A program made the position numbers and the translations under genes. This document shows, piece after piece, positions 8,883 to 18,224 of a stretch of 64,000 bases of DNA. The notes under the pieces were generated by a model, which was not told the DNA's origin, made no database searches, and saw nothing but the letters and a program-made list of their open reading frames with translations. The DNA lies in assembly GCF_000317575.1 (NCBI RefSeq), contig NC_019748.1:4977210-5041209 (forward strand), in the 5' to 3' direction. Origin of the DNA: Stanieria cyanosphaera PCC 7437 (lineage in GTDB: Bacteria > Cyanobacteriota > Cyanobacteriia > Cyanobacteriales > Xenococcaceae). Each line of letters begins with the position of its first letter. The stretch's first letter is position 1.

Positions 8883-8978
8883 ATAAAAGAGTGGGTTTGG
8901 TAAAAACCCCAATATCTAGAGTTATCTATTTGAAACAAATATTAAAATATCTATTAAGAATTATCGCATAAAAGTGAC

Positions 8979-9030
8979 GGGGAACTAGGAACAAGGAATT
9001 TTTGCCTTTATCCCTGTTCTTAAGTTCCCC
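8979..9030. repeat. Imperfect hairpin between rubA and murA
   Basis: GGGGAACT pairs with AGTTCCCC, and inside it GGAACA and GGA pair with TGTTC and TCC, giving a ~52-nt hairpin. No T run follows immediately. It lies downstream of murA and upstream of rubA on the minus strand, so it could end murA transcription or be a dispersed cyanobacterial repeat. Confidence 0.55.
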
Positions 9031-9090
9031 AATTTCTCAGCATATCTTCAGTTGAGATTTTTTTCTAGGATCAAGCCAACCAGCCTATTC

Positions 9091-10449
9091 TCAAGTAGGA
9101 TTAATTCGTTCGAGTGTTGCTCCTAGTTGTCGTAATTTTCCTTCGATATTGTCATAGCCTCGGTCGAGATGATGTAAACCCGAGACAATAGTTGTTCCCT
9201 CGGCTGCTAATCCCGCTAAAACCAAGGCAGCAGAGGCGCGTAAATCGCTTGCCATGACTGGCGCACCAGAGAGAAACGGAACACCCCGAATTAAAGCATG
9301 GTTGCTTTTAACTCGAATATCTGCACCCATTCGACTTAACTCGGCAACATGACGAAGACGATTTTCAAAAACGGTTTCACTGACGACACTATTGCCTTCA
9401 CTAATACTAAGTAAAGCCATGAATTGTGCCTGCATATCGGTAGGAAATCCTGGATAAGGCAGAGTTTCAAGATCGGTTGCTTTTAATTGCCCAGGAATAA
9501 TTCGCAAACGTTCTGCTTCTTCAGCAATAACTTGACAACCGATATCTTGTAATTTGGCGATAACTGGGGCTAAATGTTCGGCAATGACTGGATATAAGGA
9601 TATTTCTGAACGAGTAATTGCTCCTGCGACTAAGAATGTTCCTGCTTCAATGCGATCGGGAATAACACTATATTTTACAGGATATAAGTTTTTAACTCCA
9701 GAAATAATAATTGTATTAGTTCCTGCACCGCTAATTTTTGCGCCCATTTGACAACAAAAGTTAGCTAAATCGACTACTTCTGGTTCTTGTGCAGCATTTT
9801 CAATTTTGGTTTCTCCTTCTGCTAGAGTTGCTGCCATCATAATGGTTTCGGTAGCACCAACACTAGGATAGTCAAGAAAAATATTAGCTCCTTGAAGTCT
9901 TCTATTTCTACCAACCACATTGGCATGAACAATTCCCGACTCAATGCGAACATTAGCTCCCATTGCTTGTAAACCTCGGACGTGGAGGTCTACCGGTCTA
10001 GCTCCAATAGCACAACCTCCTGGTAGGGGAATGCGAACTACACCAAATCGACTGAGTAAAGGACCAATAATAAAAAAACTTGCTCTTAATTGGGATACGA
10101 TGTCGTAAGGAGCTTTAGTGGGATCAATATCAGTAGCGTTAATCTCAAAGATATTGTCTTTTTTAACAATTTTTACACCTAGAGCTTTAAGAAGCTCGCT
10201 CATTCGCTTAATATCTACTAGATCAGGTACATTATGGAGTTGAGAATCTCCCTCACACAGCAATGACCCTGCCATGAGTACCAAAGCAGAGTTTTTGGCT
10301 CCACTAATTTTTACTTCTCCTTGCAGAGATGCTTTACCAACAATTTTTAATCGGGGTTGGTCTTCTGCTGAGACAAGTGGAGTTTGTGTTAATTTTAGAG
10401 ATAGGTTAATGGCTTTATCCTCCAAACTCAATGAGAAAAAATTAAACAA
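9091..10449 (-). CDS. murA: UDP-N-acetylglucosamine 1-carboxyvinyltransferase
   Basis: MurA transfers enolpyruvate from PEP to UDP-GlcNAc, the first committed step of peptidoglycan synthesis, in the cytoplasm. Visible family features are [15 protein letters not shown], the catalytic Cys (about residue 146) in [15 protein letters not shown], and the closing [17 protein letters not shown]. At 452 residues it is about 25 longer than E. coli MurA because of an N-terminal extension; the true start may lie nearer [13 protein letters not shown]. It is a single gene with no close co-directional partner. Confidence 0.96.
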   Translation of the reverse strand: MFNFFSLSLEDKAINLSLKLTQTPLVSAEDQPRLKIVGKASLQGEVKISGAKNSALVLMAGSLLCEGDSQLHNVPDLVDIKRMSELLKALGVKIVKKDNIFEINATDIDPTKAPYDIVSQLRASFFIIGPLLSRFGVVRIPLPGGCAIGARPVDLHVRGLQAMGANVRIESGIVHANVVGRNRRLQGANIFLDYPSVGATETIMMAATLAEGETKIENAAQEPEVVDLANFCCQMGAKISGAGTNTIIISGVKNLYPVKYSVIPDRIEAGTFLVAGAITRSEISLYPVIAEHLAPVIAKLQDIGCQVIAEEAERLRIIPGQLKATDLETLPYPGFPTDMQAQFMALLSISEGNSVVSETVFENRLRHVAELSRMGADIRVKSNHALIRGVPFLSGAPVMASDLRASAALVLAGLAAEGTTIVSGLHHLDRGYDNIEGKLRQLGATLERINPT

Positions 10450-10545
10450 TTAAGTAGTTGAGAAATAAGAAAAATTTGGTTTAGATTCTACCTGAAATTA
10501 ACTAAACTAATTGAATGATTGAGAATGTAATTGTTAAATGCTTTC

Positions 10546-10574
10546 TTGACATAATTTGTTGGCTAAATGATAAT
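10546..10574 (+). promoter_or_regulatory. Sigma-70-type promoter of tRNA-Leu
   Basis: TTGACA and GATAAT are separated by 17 nt, placing the transcription start near 10581, about 17 nt before the tRNA. This is one of the clearest consensus promoters in the window. Confidence 0.7.
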
Positions 10575-10597
10575 GGTAATTTGTGTGTAGATATTTT

Positions 10598-10682
10598 GCG
10601 GAACTGGCGGAATTGGTAGACGCGCTAGATTCAGGTTCTAGTGTTCGTTTAGAACTTCCGGGTTCAAGTCCCGGGTTCCGCA
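10598..10682 (+). tRNA. tRNA-Leu (anticodon CAG)
   Basis: The acceptor arm GCGGAAC pairs with GTTCCGC with discriminator A. The anticodon loop TTCAGGT gives CAG at 10632-10634, and a long variable arm marks a class II tRNA. The T arm has GGTTCAAGTCC. There is no intron, and the CCA end is not encoded. Confidence 0.97.
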
Positions 10683-10739
10683 TTTGCACCTAAGTATCAC
10701 CTTGTTTTCTAGGATTCGTCAAGGGTTGGTGGCAAGGCA

Positions 10740-11531
10740 ATGCTTACTAGTATTAAAAATCCCCTCATCAAGCAACTTCGTAAACTTCATCGTAGTAGAG
10801 AAAGACAAAAGCAAAATTTATTACTACTAGAAGGAACTAATTTACTTACAGCAGCTTGTCAGGTAAATTACGAGCTTATTACAGTTTGTTGTACTCCTAA
10901 ATGGCAACAAAATCATCCGCAATTATGGCAGAAAATTTTTCAACAAGCACTAAAAACAGAATTAGTTTCTCCAGAAGTTTTAGATGCGATCGCAACTACA
11001 ATTAATCCTGATGGCATAGTAGCAACAGCAGTCAGAAAAGTACCACAGAGACTAACTCAAGAAAAAATCAGTTTGGGGTTAGTATTGGAAAGGCTACAAG
11101 ATCCTGGTAACCTGGGGACAATTATTCGTACAGCAGTGGCAACCAATGTAGATGGTATTTGGTTGAGTCAGGATAGTGTAGATTTTGATAATCCTAAAGT
11201 ATTAAGAGCGTCGGTAGGAGAATGGTTTAAGTTACCGATGATAGTCAGTCAAAATCTGGCGGAGGAAATCAAGCAATTGAAACAACAGGGTAATCAAATA
11301 ATTGCAACTTTACCTCAAGCAACAATGACATATTGGGAAATAGATTTTCATCGCCCTACAGTTATTTTACTTGGTAATGAAGGGGCGGGATTATCCGAGG
11401 AATTGATTGGGTTAGCAGATTGTCAAGTTACAATTCCTTTGAGTAATCAAGTAGAATCTTTAAACGTGGCGATTACGAGTGCTTTATTATTATACGAAGC
11501 TCAACGACAGCATCAAAGTTATATTTTTTAA
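10740..11531 (+). CDS. SpoU/TrmH-family RNA 2'-O-methyltransferase
   Basis: This 263-residue SPOUT protein has an N-terminal substrate-binding part (IKQLRKLHRSRERQKQNLLLLEG) and the three SpoU motifs: LERLQDPGNLGTIIRTA, ILLGNEGAGLSEEL and IPLSNQVESLNVAITSALLLYE. It should transfer methyl from S-adenosylmethionine to a ribose 2'-OH in rRNA or tRNA; the exact target is unknown. Its last ~40 nt overlap the convergent gene on the other strand. Confidence 0.9.
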   Translation: MLTSIKNPLIKQLRKLHRSRERQKQNLLLLEGTNLLTAACQVNYELITVCCTPKWQQNHPQLWQKIFQQALKTELVSPEVLDAIATTINPDGIVATAVRKVPQRLTQEKISLGLVLERLQDPGNLGTIIRTAVATNVDGIWLSQDSVDFDNPKVLRASVGEWFKLPMIVSQNLAEEIKQLKQQGNQIIATLPQATMTYWEIDFHRPTVILLGNEGAGLSEELIGLADCQVTIPLSNQVESLNVAITSALLLYEAQRQHQSYIF

Positions 11532-12062
11532 TTTTAGATCACTAGTATTGTGGAGGCTGTTGGCATAAATTTCATCTAGTTTTTCTAAAAATGAAAATAA
11601 TTCATCTGCTGGTAAAATAGGTAAATCGTCTTTTCGTTTAGCTACAGCAACACTATTGTTGTTAACTAATTGCTGTCTAGCTTTGGTCTGAGTAGTTGAG
11701 ATTGGAAAATAGATCGATATAGTATATGGGTTACCTAAGTCAATAGCGATTTCTGGTTTAGAACCTCGCTCCAATTTAAGAAAAAGATCTAGTTCTTTTT
11801 GTTTATCTCTGATTTCTTGGTATCGTTTTAAGACAGAACGAAAATTTTTTTTAGTAACTTTTTCTTTTAATGCTTGAGAAAGCGATCGCCATAAAAGAGA
11901 ACCGATCTGCCGAATATAATCTGTATCATAGTCCAAAATTACAGCAATTTCTTCATAAGTTTTTCCCTGCCAAGCATACAAAAATACCATCTCTTGAAGA
12001 TCATTAAGACCTTTTGGTTCAAAAGAGGATTGTAATATTACTAGTGCTTCTTCAAAGTTCAT
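11490..12062 (-). CDS. Protein with vWA-MoxR-associated N-terminal helix-turn-helix
   Basis: The first ~85 residues (MNFEEALVILQSSFEPKGLN, WQGKTYEEIAVILDYDTDYIRQIGSLLWRSLS, VTKKNFRSVLKRY) match the HTH found at the N-terminus of cyanobacterial NACHT, WD40 and peptidase effector proteins. Here no effector domain follows. The remaining ~100 residues are unrecognised and the C-terminus (LKLKNITLMLSLSFV) runs into the convergent methyltransferase gene. It may be a stand-alone adaptor or the remnant of a larger conflict-system protein. Confidence 0.65.
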   Translation of the reverse strand: MNFEEALVILQSSFEPKGLNDLQEMVFLYAWQGKTYEEIAVILDYDTDYIRQIGSLLWRSLSQALKEKVTKKNFRSVLKRYQEIRDKQKELDLFLKLERGSKPEIAIDLGNPYTISIYFPISTTQTKARQQLVNNNSVAVAKRKDDLPILPADELFSFLEKLDEIYANSLHNTSDLKLKNITLMLSLSFV

Positions 12063-12428
12063 TTATATAGTTAGTTAAATAAAAATTTGGAAAGTTTGAG
12101 GCTTTCTAAATATTAACTAGGTTTAAATCTTGAATTTTATGCCAAATTTACTTTTTGCTCATAAATATTTACAAAATCGCTTAATTTATTCTATAAAAAC
12201 CTAATAGATCAAAATATCTCACTTTTTCTCACAGTAAAAACTAAACAAATAATTTATTTAGTTAGATAAGAGTGATTTAAACAGTTAGAAGTTATCAAAA
12301 ACCTAAGGTTAACTAAACTGTTTACTTATTACTCGTTTTACAAACAGTAGAGATAATTCCTGCCAGTAAAAATATAGCCAAGGAATTATTTCTCTTTAAT
12401 TTTATTTTACCGATTTGGAGAAAAATAA
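12063..12428. other. AT-rich intergenic region upstream of the RTX gene
   Basis: I see no gene here. Near 12348-12392, GAGATAATTCC and GGAATTATTTCTC form an imperfect inverted repeat in the probable 5' leader of the RTX-type gene, a possible attenuator or mRNA-stabilising hairpin. The rest is AT-rich divergent promoter sequence for the two flanking genes. Confidence 0.45.
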
Positions 12429-13343
12429 ATGGCGATAGGTGAACCTAACAATAAAATTGCCGATGCTAATGATAGTGGAATTAATCCTAAGGGAGAAAAA
12501 AGCTTTGACGAGAGTAGTGTTATAGACAATTCTCGAGATGTAGACTTAATTAAATTTGAACTGAAGAAGGGACAAGTAGCTATTATCGATGTTGATGTCG
12601 ATCCACAAGCATCACCAGAATTAGATTCTCAGTTACGAATAATCAATGCTGCTGGTAAAGAAATACTATCAAGTGACAATAATGCTGCTATTGATGAAAC
12701 ATTAGGAAAAGATTCTTATCTAGAATTTACCGCTCCTGCTAACGGTGAGTATTATGTGGGTGTAAGTGGAAAAATAGAAGGTTACGATCCTGTAACTGGA
12801 AATATACAAACCAGTTACTCCAACTCGGGTAATTATGACCTCTCAATAAACGTCTTCAATGGAATTAAAGGTACAAATAATTCGGACAATCTTAAAGGAG
12901 CTAATCAAGATGATTATATTACAGGGTCGAAAGGAAATGATACTCTTGTAGGCGGAAACGGGAATGATTTTCTTACTGGTGGAGACGGAAACGATCTGCT
13001 TCAAGGAAATAATGGCAGTGATACTCTCACAGGAGGAGCAGGGAATGATAAACTTGAGGGAGGAAAAGGAGATGATTTCCTCAAAGGTGGCAACGGTAGC
13101 GATCGCTTGACTGGTGGTGACGGTGCTGACCAGTTTATTTTAAGTTTAACTCAGACTGGAGAAACTATTACAGATTTTAAAATAGACCAAGATATATTGA
13201 GAGTAACAGGTGTTGCAAGTTTTGACGATCTTGATATTACCCAAGTTTCTGGCAATGCTGTTATTAAAGTTGAGAATACGACTTTAGCTACAGTAGAAAA
13301 GGTCGATATTGATAACCTGACTGAAGATGTTTTTCTTTTTTGA
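12429..13343 (+). CDS. Calcium-binding RTX protein with pre-peptidase C-terminal domain
   Basis: Residues ~1-140 form a PPC-like beta domain ([48 protein letters not shown]). Residues ~150-240 hold about seven GGxGxDxL nonapeptides ([38 protein letters not shown]) that bind calcium after export. The C-terminal region ([19 protein letters not shown]) is the usual RTX end. No Sec signal is present, which fits type I secretion through a C-terminal signal. The start has a GGAG site. No transporter is nearby. The extracellular role is unknown. Confidence 0.85.
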   Translation: MAIGEPNNKIADANDSGINPKGEKSFDESSVIDNSRDVDLIKFELKKGQVAIIDVDVDPQASPELDSQLRIINAAGKEILSSDNNAAIDETLGKDSYLEFTAPANGEYYVGVSGKIEGYDPVTGNIQTSYSNSGNYDLSINVFNGIKGTNNSDNLKGANQDDYITGSKGNDTLVGGNGNDFLTGGDGNDLLQGNNGSDTLTGGAGNDKLEGGKGDDFLKGGNGSDRLTGGDGADQFILSLTQTGETITDFKIDQDILRVTGVASFDDLDITQVSGNAVIKVENTTLATVEKVDIDNLTEDVFLF

Positions 13344-13483
13344 TTTTTAAAAGATAGTTTTTTGGCAGTTTAGTAGAGCAATAAAGAAAGCGAAATTTTT
13401 GCTCACTTTAGCTAAATCTAACTAGTTGAAGTGGAAGCAAAATTGAACCTCGATCTGTTTCACGCTCTACTATTTTTGGTCAA

Positions 13484-13511
13484 TTTTACCTTCCTTAACC
13501 CTTTCTTAGGA
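13484..13511 (+). promoter_or_regulatory. Pho-box-like direct repeats upstream of ppk
   Basis: CTTAACC and CTTAGGA start exactly 11 nt apart, and TTTTACC lies one further step upstream (10 nt). Cyanobacterial PhoB/SphR sites are tandem CTTAACC-type repeats at 11-nt spacing, and the downstream gene is polyphosphate kinase, so phosphate control is plausible. Only one repeat is a perfect match. Confidence 0.35.
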
Positions 13512-13616
13512 TCGCTTTGCTACTCTAGCATGATGCTGACGCTCAAAAAAACTAGCTACTATTTGTCTAGAAACTCAATTTTTACCTCATACTGCTAGAG
13601 ACTTGCCAAAACAGTC

Positions 13617-15773
13617 ATGACTACTACTAAAGATACGACCAAAGCAATCGATCTTAATGACCCTAAATACTATTTCAATCGCGAACTAAGTTGGGTAGAA
13701 TTCAATCGTCGAGTCTTGCATGAAGCTATAGATTCTAGAACGCCTTTATTAGAAAGACTCAAGTTTATGGCGATTTTTAGCTCTAACCTGGATGAGTTTT
13801 TTATGGTCAGAGTAGCAGCTTTAAAACAGCAAGTAGAAGCAGGAGTAAGGAAACTAACACCAGATGGTCGCACACCAAGTCAACAATTGCAAGATTTGAG
13901 CGATCGCTTGAAACCTTTAGTTCAGCAACAGCATCAACATTTTGAAAAGGTTTTGAAACAAGAGTTGGGAAAACAAGGTATTTATTTCCTTGATTATCTC
14001 GATCTCAACCAAGAACAAAGAACTTATCTCAATCGCTTATTTGAAGAAAATATTTTTCCTGTACTCACTCCATTAGCGGTTGATCCTTCTCATCCCTTTC
14101 CGTATATTTCTAACCTTAGTCTTAATTTAGCAGTAGTAGTTAAAGACCCAGAAACGAAAGAAGAATTATTTGCCAGAATTAAAGTTCCTAAAGTATTACC
14201 TCGATTTGTGGCTTTACCAGAAGAGTTGCGACAGCGCCAAAAAGGCAAGCCTTCTCATTGGACTGGTGTTCCTTTGGAACAGATTATTACTCACAATCTA
14301 GAATATCTTTTTCCTGGGATGAACATTCAGGAATGTTATGCCTTTCGAGTGACTCGCAATGCAGATATTGCCGTAGAAGAAGATGAAGCTGATGATTTAT
14401 TGCTGGCAATTGAACAAGAATTACATAAACGTCGCATTGGTGGTTCGGCGGTAAGAGTAGAATTGCAAGCTTCAACTCCAGAAAATGTTCGTTCAACTAT
14501 TATCGAAGAATTAGATTTAAGTGAACAGGATGTCTATGATGTCGATGGTTTATTGGGACTTGGAGATTTGATGTCCTTGATGTCTTTACCCTTACCAGAA
14601 TTGAAAGATACGCCTTGGCATTCGGTTTTACCGCCACGATTACACCGATTACAAGAATTAGATTATCTAAATAATAATGAAGATGGGGAAGATTTTTTTA
14701 GTTTGATTCGAGAAAGTGATTTATTAGTACATCATCCTTATCATTCCTTTAGCGGTACAGTACAACGTTTTATCACCCAAGCAGCCCACGATCCCAATGT
14801 CTTGGCAATTAAAATGACTCTGTATCGTACTTCGGGAGATTCCCCAATTGTTAAAGCTTTGATTGCTGCTGCGGAAAATGGTAAACAAGTAGCTGTATTG
14901 GTGGAATTAAAAGCCCGTTTTGATGAAGAAAATAATATCCTCTGGGCCAAGAAATTAGAAAATGCTGGTGTTCATGTAGTTTATGGTTTAGTCGGCTTAA
15001 AAACCCATACCAAAGTAGTGTTGGTTGTCCGCCAAGAACAAAACAAAATACGTCGTTATGTCCATATTGGAACGGGTAACTATAATCCTAAAACAGCCAG
15101 AATTTATACAGATTTGGGTTTATTAAGCTGTAGAGATGATTTAGGAGCAGATTTAACTGATTTGTTTAATTTTCTTACTGGTTACTCTCGCCAAAAATCC
15201 TACCGCAAATTATTAGTTGCACCAGTTAATTTACGCGATCGCATGATTGCTATGATCCACCGCGAAATAGAACATTGTCAAAAAGGTGGTACAGGTAGAA
15301 TTGTTGCCAAAATGAATGCTTTAGTAGACCCACCTGTGATTAAAGCTCTCTACCAAGCTTCTCAAGCAGGAGTTCAAATAGATCTAATTATTAGAGGTAT
15401 TTGTTGTCTGCGTCCTGGAGTTGAAAAACTTAGCGAAAATATTCGGATTATTAGTATTATTGGTCGTTTTTTAGAGCATTCTCGGATTTTCTACTTTCAC
15501 AATGGTGGACAAGAAGAAGTTTATATTGGTAGTGCGGATTGGATGACTCGAAATCTTAGTCGCAGGGTTGAAGCTGTAACACCGATTGAAGAGCCTGAAA
15601 TTGTTCAAGATTTACAAGAAATTCTGGGAATTATGTTGGCTGATTCTCGTCAAGCTTGGGAATTACAGCCTGATGGCAGTTATATTCAAAGACAACCTGC
15701 TGAAGGTAGTCAAGCTCAAAGTACTCATGAGATTTTGATGGAGATGGCACAGCAATCTATTAGAACAATTTAA
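13617..15773 (+). CDS. ppk1: Polyphosphate kinase 1
   Basis: This is a full-length 718-residue PPK1. Motifs in order are the N-terminal YYFNRELSWVEFNRRVL, SSNLDEFFMVRVA, LVHHPYHSF, IKMTLYRTSGDSPI, the active-site His region VHIGTGNYNPKTARIYTD, and IIRGICCLRPGV with HSRIFYFHNGG. The enzyme reversibly builds inorganic polyphosphate from ATP through a phosphohistidine, storing phosphate in cytoplasmic granules. The start is an ATG just after the region bearing Pho-box-like repeats. It is convergent with a response regulator only 5 nt away. Confidence 0.97.
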   Translation: MTTTKDTTKAIDLNDPKYYFNRELSWVEFNRRVLHEAIDSRTPLLERLKFMAIFSSNLDEFFMVRVAALKQQVEAGVRKLTPDGRTPSQQLQDLSDRLKPLVQQQHQHFEKVLKQELGKQGIYFLDYLDLNQEQRTYLNRLFEENIFPVLTPLAVDPSHPFPYISNLSLNLAVVVKDPETKEELFARIKVPKVLPRFVALPEELRQRQKGKPSHWTGVPLEQIITHNLEYLFPGMNIQECYAFRVTRNADIAVEEDEADDLLLAIEQELHKRRIGGSAVRVELQASTPENVRSTIIEELDLSEQDVYDVDGLLGLGDLMSLMSLPLPELKDTPWHSVLPPRLHRLQELDYLNNNEDGEDFFSLIRESDLLVHHPYHSFSGTVQRFITQAAHDPNVLAIKMTLYRTSGDSPIVKALIAAAENGKQVAVLVELKARFDEENNILWAKKLENAGVHVVYGLVGLKTHTKVVLVVRQEQNKIRRYVHIGTGNYNPKTARIYTDLGLLSCRDDLGADLTDLFNFLTGYSRQKSYRKLLVAPVNLRDRMIAMIHREIEHCQKGGTGRIVAKMNALVDPPVIKALYQASQAGVQIDLIIRGICCLRPGVEKLSENIRIISIIGRFLEHSRIFYFHNGGQEEVYIGSADWMTRNLSRRVEAVTPIEEPEIVQDLQEILGIMLADSRQAWELQPDGSYIQRQPAEGSQAQSTHEILMEMAQQSIRTI

Positions 15774-15778
15774 ATTAA

Positions 15779-16177
15779 TTATTCTGCCAAGGTTTGTAAC
15801 CAATTGTCTAAGATTTTGATTAATTTGTCTAAGTCAATTGGTTTACTTAAATAATCATCCATTCCTGCATCTAAACATTTTTGGCGATCGCCCTTCATCA
15901 CATGAGCAGTTAAGCCGATAATGATGGTATGGCGTTGAGATTTTTCTCGTTGTCGAATTACTCGGGTAGCTTCATAACCGTCCATTTCTGGCATTTGGCA
16001 ATCCATTAAAATAACATCGTATTGTTGTTCTTCTAAAAGAGCGATCGCTTCTTGCCCATTACTCACCCAATCTGGTTGATAACCAATAGCTTGCAGCATA
16101 ATCATTAATAATTCACGATTATCTGGATAGTCTTCTACTATAAGCAAGCGAACAGATTGAGAAGATTTGGTCATCAT
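15779..16177 (-). CDS. Single-domain response regulator
   Basis: This is a lone receiver of ~130 residues with LLIVEDYPDNR, phosphoacceptor Asp in VILMDCQMPEMDGYEATR, IIGLTAHVMKGDR and YLSKPID. The sequence style is that of receivers attached to hybrid histidine kinases. There is no output domain and no adjacent kinase, so it probably acts in a phosphorelay with a partner encoded elsewhere. It is convergent with ppk1, with almost no spacer. Confidence 0.85.
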   Translation of the reverse strand: MMTKSSQSVRLLIVEDYPDNRELLMIMLQAIGYQPDWVSNGQEAIALLEEQQYDVILMDCQMPEMDGYEATRVIRQREKSQRHTIIIGLTAHVMKGDRQKCLDAGMDDYLSKPIDLDKLIKILDNWLQTLAE

Positions 16178-16516
16178 TTTTGCAATGGTTAAGGTTAATT
16201 AATTATGGATTTAATTAATTTGTTAGGCGGTTTTGATTATTTTAAAGTAAGACTAAAATAGCTTTTATTAATATGACCAATATATTTTAAAACAAAATTG
16301 ATTTTCTGCTTACTTATTTTTTCTACACAAACATTTGGACACTTTGAAGAAAAAATCTATAAAAAGATAGATGTATATTTTCAGAATCTTACTAAATATT
16401 ATTTAACCAAATAATTAAATAGCGTTATTTTTTGAATCAATTATGTATGTCAAATTTTAAAGTAATTTTTATAAATTGTTTGTCGAAAAAAATAATTTGA
16501 TTTCAATTAAAAAAAA
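16178..16516. other. AT-rich intergenic sequence
   Basis: There is no credible gene in this very AT-rich stretch between the response regulator and the Hlip gene. The upstream part must carry the regulator promoter. The end nearest the Hlip gene is a strong minus-strand terminator, listed separately. Confidence 0.5.
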
Positions 16517-16557
16517 AATTAATCCAAGTCAAATTTTATGATTGACTCAGATTAATT
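16508..16557 (-). terminator. Intrinsic terminator of the Hlip gene
   Basis: Two 16-nt arms (AATTAATCCAAGTCAA and TTGACTCAGATTAATT) pair with two mismatches around a 9-nt loop. Read on the minus strand, the stem is followed by nine or more T, giving a typical Rho-independent terminator about 50 nt after the stop codon. Confidence 0.8.
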
Positions 16558-16608
16558 CTTAGCAACTATTAGATTGCTTTCTCCGAAAAGGATAAATTGA
16601 TCACATAA

Positions 16609-16809
16609 TTACATAAAGCCAAGCCAGTGAATAAAACTTTGTCCTGTACTCAACTCAATAATTAATGCTAGTAAAAAACCAATCATGGCTAATCTACCAT
16701 TCCAAATTTCGGCACTAGGATTAGAACCAAATTGAAACTTAGTAGCAAATTCACCATATTTGCGTTGTGCTTGGTCAGCATAATAGTTGTTTGTCTCTTG
16801 ATTTTCCAT
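16609..16809 (-). CDS. High-light-inducible protein (Hlip/SCP)
   Basis: This 66-residue one-helix protein has the chlorophyll-binding motif [20 protein letters not shown]. Hlips bind chlorophyll and carotenoid in the thylakoid membrane, quench excess energy and protect photosystem II assembly intermediates. It is monocistronic, with a strong terminator downstream and a 17-bp palindrome about 140 nt upstream. The residues before the helix ([15 protein letters not shown]) fit the HliA/HliB type. The start codon is the only ATG that gives a normal length. Confidence 0.93.
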   Translation of the reverse strand: MENQETNNYYADQAQRKYGEFATKFQFGSNPSAEIWNGRLAMIGFLLALIIELSTGQSFIHWLGFM

Positions 16810-17254
16810 AATTCCTAATTTTTCCCAAAACTTCAGTTAACAATTTGTTACTTACATATTTAAGTTAATAAAAATTTATGAACTTGTTTTCTATCTTTGG
16901 TTATAGATTAAAATTTTTTTAGGTATTATTTGATACTTTTTTGACAGCAATTGACTAAATTAGTCAAATGTTTTAGAAAATTTGGTTTTTTAATCTAAGT
17001 TGACCGAAAAGAATACTAAATATCAATTTAGGAATGTTATTTATTTAACAAAAAAAAATAAGTATTCAATGATAATTTAATGAGATGTGTAGTTTTTATC
17101 AACGCTATCTTTCTATTACTAGTAAAGATAGAAAAAATGACTATTTTCTTAGGTGTCAAAGCTACTAGTTTGAACGCCGATAATTTTGTTAAAATATGGA
17201 AGTATTAGGGTAGCAAGGAAAGCATTGCCACCTTTTTTTATAAATAATCTTAAT
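16810..17254. other. Long AT-rich intergenic region upstream of Hlip
   Basis: I see no gene. A perfect palindrome lies at 16951-16967. CTATCTTT and AAAGATAG form a hairpin near 17107-17133. The region should carry the Hlip promoter. No canonical HLR1 (RpaB) repeat is obvious. Confidence 0.45.
16951..16967. promoter_or_regulatory. Perfect 17-bp palindrome upstream of Hlip
   Basis: TTGACTAA-A-TTAGTCAA is a perfect inverted repeat centred on one base, a plausible dimeric regulator site. Its distance from the Hlip start (~140 nt) is longer than usual for a repressor, so an activator site or chance is possible. Confidence 0.35.
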
Positions 17255-17794
17255 TTATTTTTGATTGGGTGCGTTTTTGCCCAGATAAATTTGTTTAGAA
17301 AATTTAGGTACAATAATCCAATTGAGAAGTTGAAGACGAACTTTAAGATTAGAGATAGTTACACCCAGTTCATCTTTCATTGCCTCTAAATGTCTTCAAT
17401 TAGTTAAATCCCTTCCTCTTGCAGATTCTATTAGCTTATACTTTGGCATCAATAAGCAACTAGCAAAATACTGAGCCTGCCATTCTCTTTCTTTTAAAGA
17501 TTGAGAACTACGGCATAAAAAAGGTTGAATTTCTGTGTCGTTTCTATCTATATATTTTTCGACTACTTGTTGATTGATATGTAATACCCAGTGTCCAAGT
17601 TCGTGAGCAATTGTAGATTGTCCAAATCCACCTTTTAAGCCAGAAATATTTGAATTAATCACAATTTCTTTTTGAGTAGGGAAAATCATTGCTGCGATTT
17701 CTCCTTGCTCATCAGCAGAAATACTATCCCATACAATCCCTAAAAAAACTTTTTTAGCAAACTCAGGAGAACGAGCAGGAAATATGTTTCTTAA
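17255..17794 (-). pseudogene. ImmA/IrrE-family metallopeptidase, broken
   Basis: The frame carries the zinc motif in STIAHELGHWVLH and the family C-terminus KDELGVTISNLKVRLQ...KQIYLG. An in-frame TGA at 17396-17398 interrupts it exactly where DLTN*RHLEAMKDE would read through with one codon, most likely TGG to TGA. The 5' end has no start codon: the frame opens right after a stop and lacks the usual N-terminal ~60 residues. ImmA/IrrE peptidases cleave repressor or antitoxin partners in stress, phage or toxin modules. The gene is adjacent to a broken hicAB pair. Confidence 0.75.
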
Positions 17795-17831
17795 TTAATA
17801 GCGATCGCGTTACTGCTCTTTCGGTGTCGCA

Positions 17832-18011
17832 CTATTCGGCATTTAAGCTTTTGAGGATTTTTTTAGCTAAAGCTTCTTTAATCTCTGGATGTCTCGGTAT
17901 AGCTTCAACAACTCCAATTTAAGGGTTAATCCAAAGGGAATGAGAAGCACCTTCTCGTTTAAGATAACAACCAGCCTTATGCAACTTTTTTTCTAATTCT
18001 TTACGTTTCAT
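17832..18011 (-). pseudogene. hicA: HicA-like mRNA interferase toxin with internal stop
   Basis: It reads MKRKELEKKLHKAGCYLKRE, ASHSLWINP, stop, then IGVVEAIPRHPEIKEALAKKI. This is a complete HicA toxin sequence (catalytic His in GASHSLW) interrupted by an in-frame TAA at codon 31 (17919-17921). HicA cleaves mRNA and is neutralised by HicB. The stop should remove toxicity. Its ATG overlaps the ancestral hicB stop (ATGA), the normal hicBA coupling. Confidence 0.8.
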
Positions 18012-18224
18012 GGAATTGAGATGGTTTCCTCAATTGCTTCTTTGGGTAGCCCCTTCTAATATCTGCCAAACATCTTCAAGAATGAGTTGAATGGCACTTT
18101 TCAAACTTTCTTTAGCTTCCTCGATAGTTTCACCTTGACCATTTGCACCAGGAATTTCTGGACAAATAGCCCAGTATCCACCTTCTGTTGCTGTCTCAAT
18201 GATTGCGGTCAACTCTGCTTTCAT
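18008..18224 (-). pseudogene. hicB: HicB-like antitoxin with C-terminal frameshift
   Basis: The first ~50 residues (MKAELTAIIETATEGGYWAI, PGANGQGETIEEAKESLKSAI) are a normal HicB RNase H-like fold. Reading then ends early as EGATQRSN at 18030. The neighbouring frame contains the expected family C-terminus GLPKEAIEETISIP, ending at the TGA that overlaps the hicA start, so a one-base shift near 18060 has broken the gene. Together with the stop in hicA, the module is dead or only partly expressed. Confidence 0.75.

Noticed and set aside
10598..10682. Group I intron in tRNA-Leu
   Set aside because: Cyanobacterial introns occur in tRNA-Leu with anticodon UAA. This gene has anticodon CAG and is uninterrupted.
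12880..13130. Tandem short repeats suggesting a CRISPR array
   Set aside because: The repeats are 27-nt coding repeats of the RTX nonapeptide in frame, without unique spacers. No CRISPR array or cas gene was seen in the window.
13670..14950. Minus-strand frames inside ppk1
   Set aside because: They lie fully within a well-supported gene on the other strand and have no family motifs.
17186..17389. 67-codon plus-strand frame
   Set aside because: It is antisense to the C-terminal part of the ImmA/IrrE pseudogene, which has clear family motifs.
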